64,000 bases of DNA from Trileptium ribeirensis. Taxonomy: Eukaryota > Nematoda > Enoplea > Enoplida > Thoracostomopsidae. The first letter of the stretch is position 1. Each line of letters begins with the position of its first letter. Under the pieces are notes generated by a model. It did no database searches, was not told the DNA's origin, and saw nothing but the letters and a program-made list of their open reading frames with translations. Below are positions 51,011 through 63,650 of this stretch, piece by piece. A program made the position numbers and the translations under genes. The stretch covers positions 1 to 64,000 of the forward strand of contig JASANE010026561.1 in NCBI GenBank assembly GCA_030248225.1, read 5' to 3'.

Positions 51011-53492
51011 ATCTGGCAAAGGGTATGTTTTGAATTTTTTTGCATAACACTACTCCCAGACTAAACTATCGGTATAAATAGCTACCGTTTATGGCCGCTT
51101 CGTTTCCATTTAATAACCGGTATAAATCGGCACCCTCGTGTTTTAAAAGTGTTAAATTTGACCCAAGAATAAGCATAAAAAGCTTAATTTTTGATATACA
51201 GAGTTCCGCATAACGTCATTTTGACCGCGTTGATTGGCTGCACGACATACGATCACAAAATCGAGGCTAGATGCAACCTGGAGCATACCAGAGGCCATTT
51301 TATGGTACCTTGCTGAGCAGCAGGGGGTGGTATTTGAGAAGCCATGGCATAAAGACGGTTAAAAAATTTACTATAACGACCTCAAATTAGGGATCCTTGG
51401 CGTTTTTTTATCATAGGGTGTAAAAATGAAGATAATCGGAGCCAAAAGTCATTAGTCATTTTTTCGGGGGCAAAAGGTCATCGTAGCGTGAAATGGCCCA
51501 GCTATCATACTAGCTGCTCACAGGTCCTCAAACTTGCCACCATCGTACTTCATCTACCGTCGCAGGACGTTCACCTTTCCCTCATCTTGCATGATAATAA
51601 TTTAGGCCTGCGATGTCGTGCTCCCATCGTCAGTACTCTCTGGGTCACCATGTTTCAACCGGGGATACACCGAAATGTAACACATCCAGGAAGCCAAATT
51701 TGACCGTAACACAGTGGTTGCCACGTTGCCACTCATTAACCCTGGTTCTTCGGCGAGCCAAGCTGCTAGGGCAGTCGTTGACTTATTAGCCAAGCGCCGC
51801 TCCAGCATCTGTCAGACTGTTGCCACTGACTTCACGCCCACAGAGTCATTTAACTCATGACTGGAGTGTTATTTCTCATGGTTTGTCACCCATAAAGTCT
51901 GTTAAGTTTTAAAGATCCATGAACTGGACGACTTGTGGGTCACCAGCGTTTCCCAACGGTAACATAGTCACAGTACACATATCTGGTTTCTTTAAACTGC
52001 CAAAATTATACCCGGGGGAGATGAGAGGTTCCCCAGTTCGAAACTATACATGAGGCAATTCTCGCAATGCATCAGGGCGGTTCCCAGTTTAATTGCGGGA
52101 CCATAAATTGCTGTATCCGTCAGAAATCATAAAAAATGACTAATTTATCAATGGATTCTAATTATGTTTAGTTAAAAGAGGGAAATTTTAATGTTTTTTA
52201 GCTCCCCCAGATTAAAATTTGAGAATGTTTTAGTCAAAATAGGAAAATTCGCGTATTTTATAGCCCATCAGGCAAACATTTTGCTATTTTTAGAGAGCAG
52301 GAAAGTACCTGGGGAGGCCTGGGCTAATGTCAAAACTTACATGGAAGGTGAAATACATGGGACCACTACCCCATTTGGAGAAGTCAGCACACATTGTTCT
52401 CAGCGGGGCACGCGGGCAGCGCTGAGACAAGCACTCTGAAGGAACGCAGGGCAATAGTCCCACTAGCACCAGGGTAGTGGGTCGGGTCAAAGGGGGGTTC
52501 GTTAAACCAGGTTATTAATTGTATTTTGACAAGGGATGCAAATGTTTCAGCCAAATCACGTTGTTTAAGGCTATAGGACTTGCATAAAGCATTTACACTG
52601 GATCCAGGATTAAGGCGCTGAAGGGGTTTAAAAAGGAACCAAGAGACCCAAATCATACAAAAAAGGTTGTATGGCAATAACCAATGAAAATATAATACAT
52701 TTTGAGCTCATTTTATTGAGAAAGGGAAGCTCTACGTGTCTGCACACGATGCCTTATTGTGATAGTTATATACCAATGTTATAAAGCACTCAGAATTTAA
52801 ACACTTGGCCTGGACAAGTCTCTGAAATCAACGTCAATTTAGTATTACTTTAATATTAAATGCGGCTGATTACTGGAGAAGGGTATCGAAGAACAGCCAC
52901 ATCACGCGAAATATAAAAAATTACAGGAAAATAAAACAAGCAGTGAGATATAGGGAAAGGATCTTGAAACAAAAATGTATGGCGAATTTAGGGGCTTAAG
53001 CTTTGAACGTGCCTCACCATATAAAGCGCGGGTACTACGAAGAACACGGAAATCTGCTCTTTCCTATTCCACGTAAGTATTCAGGTCAAAAAGATGATTT
53101 TGGGCGGCTTATTTTGGTTGTTGACAACCACAGAAATATGAGTGATGTTGCTGAATTTGTGAGGGGTGACACGAATAACTCATCTTCGACTGGGTGAATT
53201 TAGGTCGCGCGATAGCTAATTTGAATGCTAACATTTATATTTGTGTATTATTATATCATTATCTGGAGCGAACAAATATCTATAAGTCTGAATAATAGTT
53301 CTTTGCTTACCGGCGGTTTTAGGTTTCGGTCAAAACGGTTTTAAATATTACGTTAATGTTAAATAATATTAATGTTAGCCACAATAGACGAAAACAGTCA
53401 TATCGCCATAATCGGTCGTGCTATAGCTAATATTGAGGTCGTTTTGACGTGAATTTGCTATTGTTATTGTGGTTTGTTTGTTTCAATTTTAG

Positions 53493-54226
53493 GCAACTAA
53501 TCCAAGCATCACTGTTTTATCAGCTATAACACGTATTGATATTTCTAAAAATGATTTATCTGAGATTCCAAAATGTTTATTTCAAATGGTTTCCTTGCGC
53601 GTGCTTAATGCCGCACATAACAAAATTGGTCGTTTGCCGCTGGAGTCAAGTTCAACTAGCTCTGATCAAGGGATGTTTTTATCTGTGAATGTTCACGGCG
53701 GGCGGCGTCGACCGTTTATTACCTGTACCGATATGCTTCCGCTCGAGCAACAATCCCACGCGGCAGCTGTAAACGCTCCGGTTCTTGAAGAAATCCATCT
53801 CCAAAACAATCGACTAGAATCGCTGCCAGCAGCTATTTTTACGATGTTACCGAATCTTCAAGGTCTCGACGTCTCAAACAACAAACTGACAGCACTTCCG
53901 CTCGAAATGTGGTTTTCGCCGAAGTTAAAAGATTTCAATGTTTCGTTTAATCTCTTGAAATTTTTGCCGAATTATTACAACTGTAATGCTTCGGTTTCTG
54001 AGCACATACACTCGAGATGTAATGTTAGTGATACTGGGACGTCATCGGCGCAGCCAGCATCGTTTGTTAGCCGTACCTCGAGTGTTGTAGTCGACAACGT
54101 ATGCAGTGCTACGATTGGAAGTTCATCGAATCTTGTTGGTCACAGTGGATCATCGATCGATATAAACGGAAATGCTGGTATAACTGGACAACATGATACG
54201 AAAGCAAACCGTAGTCCATCAGCAAG
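53493..54226 (+). CDS. Lrrk: Lrrk/LRRK1-like exon: leucine-rich repeats
   Basis: The acceptor ATTTTAG ends at 53492 and the donor AAG|GTAATG starts at 54227; 734 bases, phase 0 in, two bases over. Leucine-rich repeats are clear: ITRIDISKNDLSEIPKCLF, LRVLNAAHNKIGRLPLE, LEEIHLQNNRLESLPAAIF, LQGLDVSNNKLTALPLEMW and LKDFNVSFNLLKFLP. A 40-residue loop interrupts them after the second repeat. The last 80 residues are serine/asparagine-rich and probably unstructured. The start (ATNPSITVLSAITRIDIS) follows the ankyrin linker exon in frame. Confidence 0.85.
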
Positions 54227-55453
54227 GTAATGGTCAATTCTTTGCTAAAGGAAAATAAATGTATTCAACCCATTTATTGTACGGTACCCTACAAAAATGA
54301 ATGTCGCTCGTTCGCAACTCGCTTGACATAAATTTGTTATAAACTTAGAATGTATTATTAATTTAGATAGTTTCGATATTGCAAGCGAGAGACTCGCTCG
54401 AGACTCAGTCGAACTCGCTCGATCGAAATGCGGCGGTCATTTCTGGCACGTGCTGTATATTGTGCATTGGTTATATATTTGATTCGTTCTGTATTCTAAC
54501 TAAATGCAAAAATAAATGTTTGGCTAGATTATTTTTCTCAAAGCCTTCTTGTTTGTTTTAGTTAATTTGGACAGATATAAGGACAAACATTTAGCTAACT
54601 GTTGTCAAAAAATTCCCGAGCAATAAACATCGAAAATAAACTTATGAGTTTATCCATGAATTTTCAAGAATCGTTCGTTAAAGATTTGCGTTTATTTGCG
54701 AAAGTCATTGTACTGGCGCAACGCGCACCTGTATTATAAGCGGTATAGAAAATAGCCATAGAATTCGAATACCTGTGCGTTGTAGCACAATATTGCCTGG
54801 TAGAATATGTGTATAAGTCGCACCCACGGAGGCATCCTAGGATCTTTAAAGGTTCTTAAACACCTATGAGCACCCATCGGGTTGTTATGTTGCTTATCTA
54901 GTAACTTTCTAGCAGATTTTTTAGAGTTTTGATTTTAGAACATTTGTAAAAAAACTACGTGTTTGCAATATTTTTCAGCATTCTTATTGATCTTTAAGAG
55001 CCGGTAGCTTTTTCTGGAAACCCAGAGCATGGCGCTGGATGAATTTTCTACAAAAGTAGGAATTCAGCTCAACTCCAGCAGTGTTTGACTTCCAAACATT
55101 ACGTCGAAATTTTCAGATTTTTCCTTATTTATTGCTAAGATTATAAAACATATTGAAATGATGGCAACAGTGAAGCTAACCCAATCATTGAATATCAGTT
55201 TATCTGGAGTAGGCCCAAAGATATCTCAGAAGCGCCCATGAAAATGAATGTTACACAAAACCCTAATCCGACAATACAGTTTGAAAAACATTTTGCGCGT
55301 ATTCTGTTGTGATGACATATTATCCCACATTAAGTGTTTATAACAAGTAGTGCATTATATAATTAAAAGAATATTGACAGGACTTTGAACGCATCGTTGG
55401 CTGCCTTGCGGTCAAAGTTTTGTACATTTTTTATACAAACTGTTTAATTTTAG
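54227..55453 (+). other. Lrrk: Lrrk intron with a MITE
   Basis: 1.2-kb intron. Besides the MITE at 54282-54455, no feature was recognised. Confidence 0.6.
54282..54455. mobile_element. Mariner-like MITE, copy 1
   Basis: The ends CGGTACCCTACAAAAATGA and (reverse-complemented) CAGCACGTGCCAGAAATGA are diverged inverted repeats, flanked by TA on both sides. The interior has CGCTCG repeats on both arms. The second copy is at 62877-63072. No transposase is encoded. Confidence 0.75.
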
Positions 55454-55547
55454 CATACAGTCAAGCGAAGTTGCAATAAGTATGGGTGAATCTGAAGCAG
55501 GCAGCAATTCTGGTGATAGTACAGCCGATCTTAGATTTATGAAACCG
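55454..55547 (+). CDS. Lrrk: Lrrk small exon, 94 bp
   Basis: AG at 55452-55453 and donor CCG|GTTTGT. One leading base completes the serine codon split at 54226, and 31 codons follow (IQSSEVAISMGESEAGSNSG...RFMKP), ending in phase 0 to match the next exon. Direct splicing from 54226 to 57045 would hit a stop after seven codons, so this exon is needed to keep the frame. The peptide is a serine-rich linker without homology, so the call rests on splice sites and phase. Confidence 0.65.
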
Positions 55548-57044
55548 GTTTGTTTCTTCCGTGTTTAATAGTTTACCGGTTGAATCATGGAAACGATACT
55601 TGAATGAATAACAATGATAACATATTATACTCTGAATGGAAACATACATTGGTAGTTTTGTATAAATATGCCAGCGTTTTAATGGTTATGAAAACAGCTG
55701 TGTGCGTATTGTTATTGAATTTATTTGATTGAATTTTTTCGCTATAAGATTCGTCGCAGTTTATGTGTTTGATGATGAAAATATTGTCCAAAACTTTTAG
55801 ATGAATGAAAATGTGTTGTTTCAGAGCCAGCACTAGGTCGTCCGGCTTGTCTCAGAATAGTATTTTTTGGAAATGGAAATAATTCAAGATAATATTAAAA
55901 ATAACGCAAAAGTAAGACACAGACAGCTTTGATGTAAGAATCAAACCATAATATAGGTGTTTGTCACTGTTTCTTTGGCGGCTTTTTCAGTTTTTATATT
56001 GCTTAACTGACCATTATAGAACTATCGAGCTCAAAATGACAATATTGATAGTACATTCTAACACATTTATATGTAATTTTCGATGATAGTGTAAATTGAG
56101 AACGGAACACCGAGATCCAGTCAAGATTTTCATAATATCTTTGACTCATTGGGATCTGCATTATATTAAAATATTCGGAACAGCCTTCCAAAAAGTTGGA
56201 GAAATTGTGTGGCCTATGTTAATTCCCGGTGAAATTTTTAAAGTGGTGGAACACATTTTTTATGCTACATATTTTCGGATACTTGTAACTGTAGTACAAA
56301 CATTTTCAGGTTATAAAACATCGTTTTAGCATCAAAATAGTAGTAATTAGTGTTAAAAATATTTAGCATATAGAAATTTTAATTTAGGGTACATTAATAA
56401 TAATTAATGAATTTAGTTGAAAATGGTAGTTTCGTGCAAGCGGACTACAAACATGGCGAAATCTAACGAACATTTGGAAGTAAGGTGATCCCCATACCCC
56501 GCTGTGCATAAGCCAGAATGTAAAATAAAGTACAACTCCTTATGCAGATATATTTTGCTCGAATTGTTTTGCATTGGTCGGCTACAACAATAATATCGCG
56601 AACGTAATGAAAAATTAGTAGTAGTAATGAGCTGAAATCATAAAGTACTTTATCAAAACTAAACTAAGGACAATGAAAATTTACACCCTACGTTTGCGCA
56701 AGGAAACGGCTCACTGATCGTGCTAAACATTAACTTCTTTGCAACAGCCAAACTGTCGCAAATCTCTAAAGCAATGAGAAGTCGGAGGCTACCTAGCTAT
56801 GGCCATATTGAATATCGGATTGAATGTATACGGGGCAAGGGAAACCTAGGACTTACCCATCAAAGGCAATGGAAAGCAAGGCCTACCACTAGCTAGGTAG
56901 GTAGGTAGGGTCACTGTCAATCATATGTGTGGTATAGTATATGTGATATTATTGCTTTTGTAAAATTAATCATAACGTAAAATCTGGATTACCTTGAGGT
57001 AGATTAACTGAATGTTTCGTAAAATATGTCATTTCTATTTTTAG
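55548..57044 (+). other. Lrrk: Lrrk intron, 1.5 kb
   Basis: AT-rich intron without a recognised element. A GGTAGGTAGGTA microsatellite lies near 56895-56910. Confidence 0.55.
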
Positions 57045-57582
57045 GACGAGACTGTGTGCTACCTAGAATTAAAGCGGCATAATCTGTGGCAGAAATCAGT
57101 GGAATGTAGTGGTTTTGTGGGCGAACATGGAGCACTTCACCCATCGTTTACACTTTTTGAAGAAGAAGACAAGTTAGAAGCGGCAATGCGTGGCGACGGT
57201 CGTCGAGTCACAACAGGCTTTGCCGGTACACGTGCTAATGTAGCGTCTTCGCTAACGTCACTTAACCTTTCGCACAATCAGTTTGCCGTTATACCTGAGG
57301 GGTTGTCGTGTTTAGCTCCGAATCTTGGTCGCCTTAATTTGGCGTACAACTGTCTAGTCGAAATGGGCCCTATAAACAATTATCCTATTCGGTTGAAACA
57401 TCTCGACTTGTCACAGAATACCATCTCATCGTGGTTTGCCGAACAACGGGCGGCTGTTTATACTGGTGCTCAGACTGTACCAGTTAACGATGCGTTATAT
57501 TGTTGCGGTGCGACAATGTTTCCCGTCTTTAGTCGAGAAACGTCTGTGATAACTAGCTCTAGACCGCATAGTCCAGTTCTCG
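57045..57582 (+). CDS. Lrrk: Lrrk/LRRK1-like exon: further leucine-rich repeats
   Basis: The acceptor ATTTTTAG ends at 57044 and the donor CTCG|GTATGT starts at 57583; phase 0 in, phase 1 out. About 60 residues of linker (DETVCYLELKRHNLWQ...) precede leucine-rich repeats LTSLNLSHNQFAVIPEGL, LGRLNLAYNCLVEMG and LKHLDLSQNTISSWF. The HNLWQ segment resembles the 'RHNLW' type spacer of Drosophila/human LRRK1 only weakly. The next exon must start with two bases to complete the split codon; it was not found before 64000. Confidence 0.8.
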
Positions 57583-57819
57583 GTATGTTTGTTTTAGCGT
57601 TTCACGTATCTTTTATAGCGTAGAACGAATAACGAGCTTTTTATCGTTGAACGCGTCTGGACTGGCAACAATAATGTATTGTCAGCATTTCGTTGGATTC
57701 CTTGAATCAATTTTGATATTGCAAATGTAAAAGACGTGACGCTGCTGCATTGCGCACTTCCAAACGTAATGCCCATACGACTCCGGCTATCGTAACCTCG
57801 AAGGCGGACCAAATTTGGT
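57583..57819 (+). other. Lrrk: Start of the next Lrrk intron
   Basis: Donor GTATGT at 57583. No feature is recognised before the antisense retroelement relative. Confidence 0.5.
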
Positions 57820-59650
57820 CTATTTTTCTTTTTGGGTCGGTCCTAAGCAGCTACAGACCTTAGCAAGCCGCAACAGCATTTCACAGGATGTGTTCTGATC
57901 CTGCTGTACGGGTTGCGCACGTAGCCTAAGTGGTACTACCTTTGAGGTTTCTAAGGAGGTTAGCTCTGACCCCTGCTCACGGGCCAAAGAGACGATATCA
58001 CCATTCCCTATCATCGTTCCACCTGGAAGTGTGAACAAGTTTTCTGACTAGTGATCTCTACCTTCCTGAACGTCATTTTAATTAGCCAGTGGCCTCACTA
58101 ACAAATCCCTAGAGGTTTAACGTTGGATTGCGGGTTCAGTTTGACGTTTAGCGAAAGTTGGCGGGTAAATTTTCATGTCGCACGAGCGTACTCATTCACA
58201 CCCAAATTGAATCGGCGAGTCACGCTAAGGCTTACCATTTCTGCTCGTCAAGCGTAAACGCGGGTCGTCGATCGGCGCGACGACTTCAAACACTTTGAAT
58301 ACGCTGCATTGGGCATCGAAACACGATAACATCGTGGGTTGTATTTAGTATTTATTGATAAGTCAAAATCGTATACGTACAAGGTACATCAGAAAAGGGG
58401 TAATACAATCGGGGACAACAAAATACGGTATACGGTACGGTATAACTATTAGGCCGGTGGAAATCGAAGGGAAAATCGCACATGTCGGAGTCATCGCGTC
58501 TTTCACGGAACTCTCACAGCTGTATTATAAATCACGGCGTGAAGTCTGCTCTTTCACTACAGCTGCGCTTACCTTACTCGAAAACGGATTGGGATGACGA
58601 AAAGTTCAACACGACGCGGTATTCAGTTATATCGAGGCGCCATCAAAATAACTGCTCGCTCGGTACCACGGGGGAACTCCGGTTAACAATTGTGGTTCAG
58701 GTAAGGTAAAGGCGGGAGAAGAAAATACACAGTACGGGGCACACAGTACTAAGCGTACACAGTACGTACTTGAGATTACGTGTCCGATTTTGCTCATCCT
58801 AATCATGGCAAATTGTTATCGACACGGCTACGATACGGATTGTGGTACGAACGAAAAGAATATGATACAATAGGCTACAGCAAATCAGTAAGGGTATAAT
58901 AGAACAATATTAACATTGGTGCGTACTCAAAATAATTCATACATATCGGCATGCAGGTACATATGATCGAGGTCTCAACAAGTACGACTCGTAATATTAT
59001 TTGTACGACACAACAGTTTCCTCTCACGCATACGTATGAACAACGAGGTGACTGTGGGTACAAATATTTTCCATGAACGGTGTACATCAGGACGATCTGT
59101 ACTCGCTAAAAACTTTATCCATAAAGCGAAGAATAAAACTTCTCTCGATAATACGTTATCCAGGTTCCTATAAGATTGTCCATAAAATGGCATTAACGAT
59201 ACATAATATTGACGCTTAAATCTCGACTCGTTTGTGACCTAAAGACATTCGGCAAACTGCCATCGTAAAACCCTGTATGGTGTATAAAGTCTTTATTAGT
59301 TTATAATTTGAAATTTCAAATTTTTAAATTTTATATTATATTTATACTTCGCGCCGGGCCTTTTTTTTGTTGTTCCGGGCCACAGCAGTAGTGCCCGAGA
59401 AAGTATTCACTTTTTAATACAGTATTGTTTGGTGTTGCGTGTGATGTGGACTATTAAAATGCAACAACTTGATGCAGAAGGAATTTGTAGGTTCCTCTAG
59501 AAAAACCGAAGATAGTCTGGCACCTGTCGTGCTTAACAGTTACAGGTTATATGAAGATGAACTTTAGCGACGATTTTCCGTCTGCCTTACAGGAAAGCTG
59601 GCGACAGCAGCATAATCATTGCGCCTTTTGCCAGACAAATATGTAGTCAG

Positions 59651-60826
59651 CAAGGAGTAACCGGAATTCCGGTTCCGGCGAAAATCGTGTTCCGGTTGCG
59701 GTTCCGGCAAAGGGCAAAAACCATACCGGAACCGGAATTCCGGTTTAAAAATTTTGTTTGAAATTTTCCACGCTTTTTGCTTCATCCTGTAATCCAAACG
59801 TATGTAATATATATTATACAATGATCAAGCTGCAATACAACCAAGCAAAAGAAAAGGTTAACTAACCAATTTGCCGTGTGAAACGTAATTAAGGCACATA
59901 ATTTGAGCAGGAATTTTTCATAATAACCTGCAGGAGTTTGTTAAATCAAAGCCAGGTCTATGCTTGTAGCAGCTATTTTACACATCCAGAAGTCTGTGGG
60001 ATACGTTTGAATTAAACCGGTCCAACTCGGTAACAGAGTATGGCTTACGCAGAAGCACTTAGGGTATGCTTGGCTAACATAAATTGCGTCAAGCAGCCGC
60101 CAGTGCGCTTGTTAACTTGGTAAATCAGTCTAAATTGAAGTAAACTAATGGTATCTGCAACGCAGCTAGAAACTGCTTTCTTGGCAATAAACTGTATTTA
60201 TTGAAACTGTGCGAGCAGCATCACAGTGTGTCTCATTTAAAGCATTCTGATGAGAAAGCTATCAGCATGATCTAACTGACGGACACTGTTTGTCCAACGC
60301 TAGCCTAAACAGTGCCTCTGACCACTGATCAGAAAAATTACCTTCTATCTAATATTTTCTCTTAGAATCATATAAACCAATAATTTTAAGTTTCCTACAG
60401 AAGAACATGCAAAAAACGTATGTGTAGTAAAGGGAGGCGACTGGAGACAGAGCGAAAGTGTGTATTCTACGCTCCAAGCTTTGTAAGCACATTCGATTTG
60501 AAGCACTATACGCAATGGTGTATAGTGGAAGACATTTTTTGTTCTGAATGTCCAATAACCGACATAATTGATCGATAAATAAACATTATTAGCTTCCTCA
60601 GTCTCTTTAAAGTTTTAGAAAGGCAATAATACCATCGCAATGCATTAAGTTTAATGTAAAAGTTATTTTTAATGCATTTTAAATCCACTATACCTTCATT
60701 TCTTCCATCATCTGTTTTACTATATATAAATTTCGAAGACCAGGTTCCGGTTCCGGTTCCGGTTTAAATGGACGGTTCCGGTTGCTGGTTCCGGGTCCGA
60801 TAAATTTCGGTTCCGGTTATTCCCTG
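59651..60826. mobile_element. Non-autonomous hAT element with perfect 8-bp target duplication
   Basis: Ends CAAGGAGTAACCGGAA and, reverse-complemented, CAGGGAATAACCGGAA form the inverted repeats. GTAGTCAG flanks both sides exactly (59643-59650 and 60827-60834). Both sub-terminal regions are rich in CCGGTTCCGGTT (59655-59745 and 60745-60820). The 1.18-kb body has no transposase frame. The inverted ends, 8-bp duplication and sub-terminal GGAACC repeats are the standard hAT signature. Confidence 0.9.
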
Positions 60827-61369
60827 GTAGTCAGAGATCTTTTTTTTTTGCTAGACAGTGTCCGATTATACACAGAGTAGTGGAAACTGCAAAGCTTTAA
60901 TTCGCGAGTAAATTCACTGATCACACCGCGACTAAGTTGTAGGCCTACGGAGAAAAACAAAACACAAAGGAATAGATGAAGAAACGATAGGCCTAAGAAG
61001 AAGAAAATATAAAACAATTGACACGCACACACTGTCCTCAAAATATGGGATCCATTCAAACTGTACTAAGGCACTGAGGGTTAAAAAGACATAGGCCTAC
61101 CGTGTTAATCGTACCGGGGGCATGTAGAGAAATAATAATGTGGAACGATAACGAAATAATGTCAAAATCAAAACGGCAAGTGCAGAGTACAATGTAGAAT
61201 AAACAATACAACAAACAAACTTATTATAAACAAATAAATATACAACTGCTGCCAACTAAACCGTGAAACAGAGTATAGACAGCAGAACAACACTAAATAG
61301 TTTACACAACAGAGCGAAGAGATCGTTCTGGAAACAACTATACACAAAACTACCTCTGGAAAAATGTCG

Positions 61370-61700
61370 CAGAAGAGAAAGGGTAGACATACAGACAGAC
61401 ACACAGGATTTTGCTTTTATATATATAAGATTTGTGGCCTAATATCTGCCACTGACATGTCAAATTTCAGCGCAATCAGACTTGTAGAATATGCAAAAAG
61501 TACTGTTCCAGTACTTAGTAAAGTACCTTTTTAAAAGCAGATACCGGGATAAAAGGTAGCCTGTCCTGACCCCTGACGTGTTGAACCACTGTGCCAAATT
61601 TGATGTCTATCTGACCAGTAGTTTCGGAGCCTATTGCGAACACACACAGACAGACGGACACAGAGACACACAGGATTTTGCTTTTATATATATTTATCTA
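61370..61700 (+). repeat. Directly repeated retroelement 3'-end sequence
   Basis: CACAGGATTTTGCTTTTATATATAT occurs at about 61401 and 61668, each after an ACAGACAGAC-rich run. Between them AAATTTGATGTCTATCTGACCAGTAGTTTCGGAG is of a type commonly seen near the 3' ends of invertebrate non-LTR/SINE families. It probably represents two tandem or nested 3' ends. Confidence 0.5.
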
Positions 61701-62876
61701 ATGCTTGTAGTTCAGTTGATAAGCCCATATAGCCTTCATAGTACATGTAAAGCGCATTCTAGCTGAGGTCCAACTTTATATAAAACTTATATAAAGTTTA
61801 TATTAAGCCGCGGTGTTAATTTAACTTCAAACTTATTGACTTAATAACTACAAAAAGATAGATTTGTGCATCGTTTACGGTGAATAATTAAGACATCCAC
61901 CAAACACGGGTCCGAAGGTAACTTTAATATAAAGCTAATACAGCTTACTTGTTTAATTAACGAAATGCTAGATTTTATATTAAGTCGTTTGTGTATATTA
62001 CTACATACAGGCATATTTACGTACATATTTGGGATCAGCGTCAGTACGAACAAGACGCTGCAAAGTAAACAAATGCGGGGTAAAGAACATAGAAAGGGTT
62101 CCAGTGCCCTCAAATGACTTCAGAGTGCCAAACGGGCCTCAGATTCGGGCTCGGCTCCTCTAGCCGACTATTTTGATATGCGACAGGTCGGTTTTCAGAC
62201 AGAAAGGGAAGACTGAGCTCCCGGGCGAGCCCGTCAATGATTTTGATAAATAAGGAGTTAATGAGGGTCCAACGGGTTTGGGGTTGCTTTTATGTGGGGT
62301 TCGTGGTATGTCTTTGTGTCGGATTTAATGAGGCGAACGCGATGATGGGTTACACGACTATCGGGAAAATTCCCTCAAATTTCAGGGGGTGTTGTACAAC
62401 GATGGGCACCGCGGATCCCTTCCGGGCTCAAACGAAAGCCTCGGACCTAAGGAATCTAAAGATGACATGTATAGAACCATGTGAAAATCAATTGTTAAAA
62501 TAACTAATTAAGTTTACCGATAACGTTTCTTTCATTTCCAGGAGGTTACATAGTTATTTGCTAATAATAAGTCCGTGGGTCCCGATCAGATTTGCACGGG
62601 ACCAGTCTCATTGCAAAACCGATGAATTCTGCATCGAAAATTTTCAGCTTTTCTTTCGCGATTTCTTAATGGTTCCGGAGTTATGAGCCGGAGCAGCAAA
62701 TATCCTCAAGTGCGCGTATTCGGAATTGACATATTAAAGCTCATTTTATCAGCTAACATATGCAGCGTTCACTGAAAAATGTGTGCACTCACTGCACATT
62801 GTAACACGTATGAGCGTGCGTATTGCAACAAAATATTTCTAAAACATGTAGCTATAATTCGTATTATTTTTACATA

Positions 62877-63072
62877 CAGTACTCGCCAAAAATGACCGTC
62901 GCATTTCGAGCGAGCGAGTTCGAGCGAGTCGCGAGCGAGTGGCTCGCTCGAGATTTCGCAACTATTTAAATTAATGGAAAATTCTATTTTTAGAACAAAT
63001 TTATTTCGAGCGAGTCGCGAGCGAGTGTCGAGCGAGTCGCGAGCGAGCGACAGTCATTTTTGGCGGGTACTG
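62877..63072. mobile_element. Mariner-like MITE, copy 2
   Basis: CAGTACTCGCCAAAAATGAC and the reverse complement of the right end, CAGTACCCGCCAAAAATGAC, differ at one base and are flanked by TA. The interior is built of CGAGCGAGT repeats in both orientations. It is better preserved than copy 1 (54282-54455). Confidence 0.88.
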
Positions 63073-63650
63073 TATTTAGTGCAATACGTCTGCCAATTGC
63101 ACGATTTTTGTAACAACAATGTTAGTTGTTGCTACACTTATTAATATGTTTTGTAGCAACAGTTGGCATCGCTTCGCCATTTTAAATGTAGCGCTAATCG
63201 TGAATATTGACACAAATGTAGTGCAATAAGGAATGCGGCGCTACAGATTTAATAGCAATAAGCATTATTATTGCCACAAATTCTGTAGATATAAACATGA
63301 CAATACATGTTACAATGTGCAGTGAGTGTACACATTTATCTGTGAACGTTGCATTAGCCAGCGAAAATGAACGGTGGTAACTGATATTTTATTTATCTTT
63401 ATAATTTACAAGTGTACATCTTAACTTTCAACACTGGTAAACTTAATATTGGCAATTCTGACTGATAACTTTCAGAAATTTTTCTCAATTGCTGTTCGCT
63501 ATACGGCGAACCGTCATTTCTTTTTGTGATCCTTACTTGTGAGGACGGTCTTTCTCGCCAAATTGGGCTAAATTATCTCTCAGTCCCATCCCGCGGGGTA
63601 AGGCAATTTTCCTAACAATTTGAAGTGGTTCATGTCGTTTCATAATACAG

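Larger units (their letters stand above)
47137..53492 (+). other. Lrrk: Lrrk intron, 6.36 kb
   Basis: It holds a decayed hAT transposase (48180-48983), a hairpin at 47895-47920 and C-rich tracts (49950-51010). Elsewhere (47140-47890, 49000-49900, 51010-53490) no gene or named repeat was recognised. Confidence 0.6.
57820..63650 (-). mobile_element. Antisense decayed relative of the giant element's leader
   Basis: On the minus strand it is collinear with 26290 back to 21190: 57840-58270 matches 25640-26290 (for example GGATCAGAACACATCCTGTGAA), 58480-58530 matches 25490-25530 (CAGCTGTGAGAGTTC), 61770-62000 has the TATATAAAG cluster, 62560-62710 matches 21480-21640 (CATAACTCCGGAACC) and 63450-63600 matches 21190-21370. 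It carries no gag or pol. A hAT element (59651-60826), a repeat at 61.4-61.7 kb and a MITE lie inside. The match is patchy and old. Confidence 0.7.

Noticed and set aside
62539..62560. Next Lrrk exon after TTTCCAG near 62540
   Set aside because: In the phase required by the 57582 donor the frame closes after a few codons and shows no LRR or ROC sequence; the region also matches the antisense retroelement relic.
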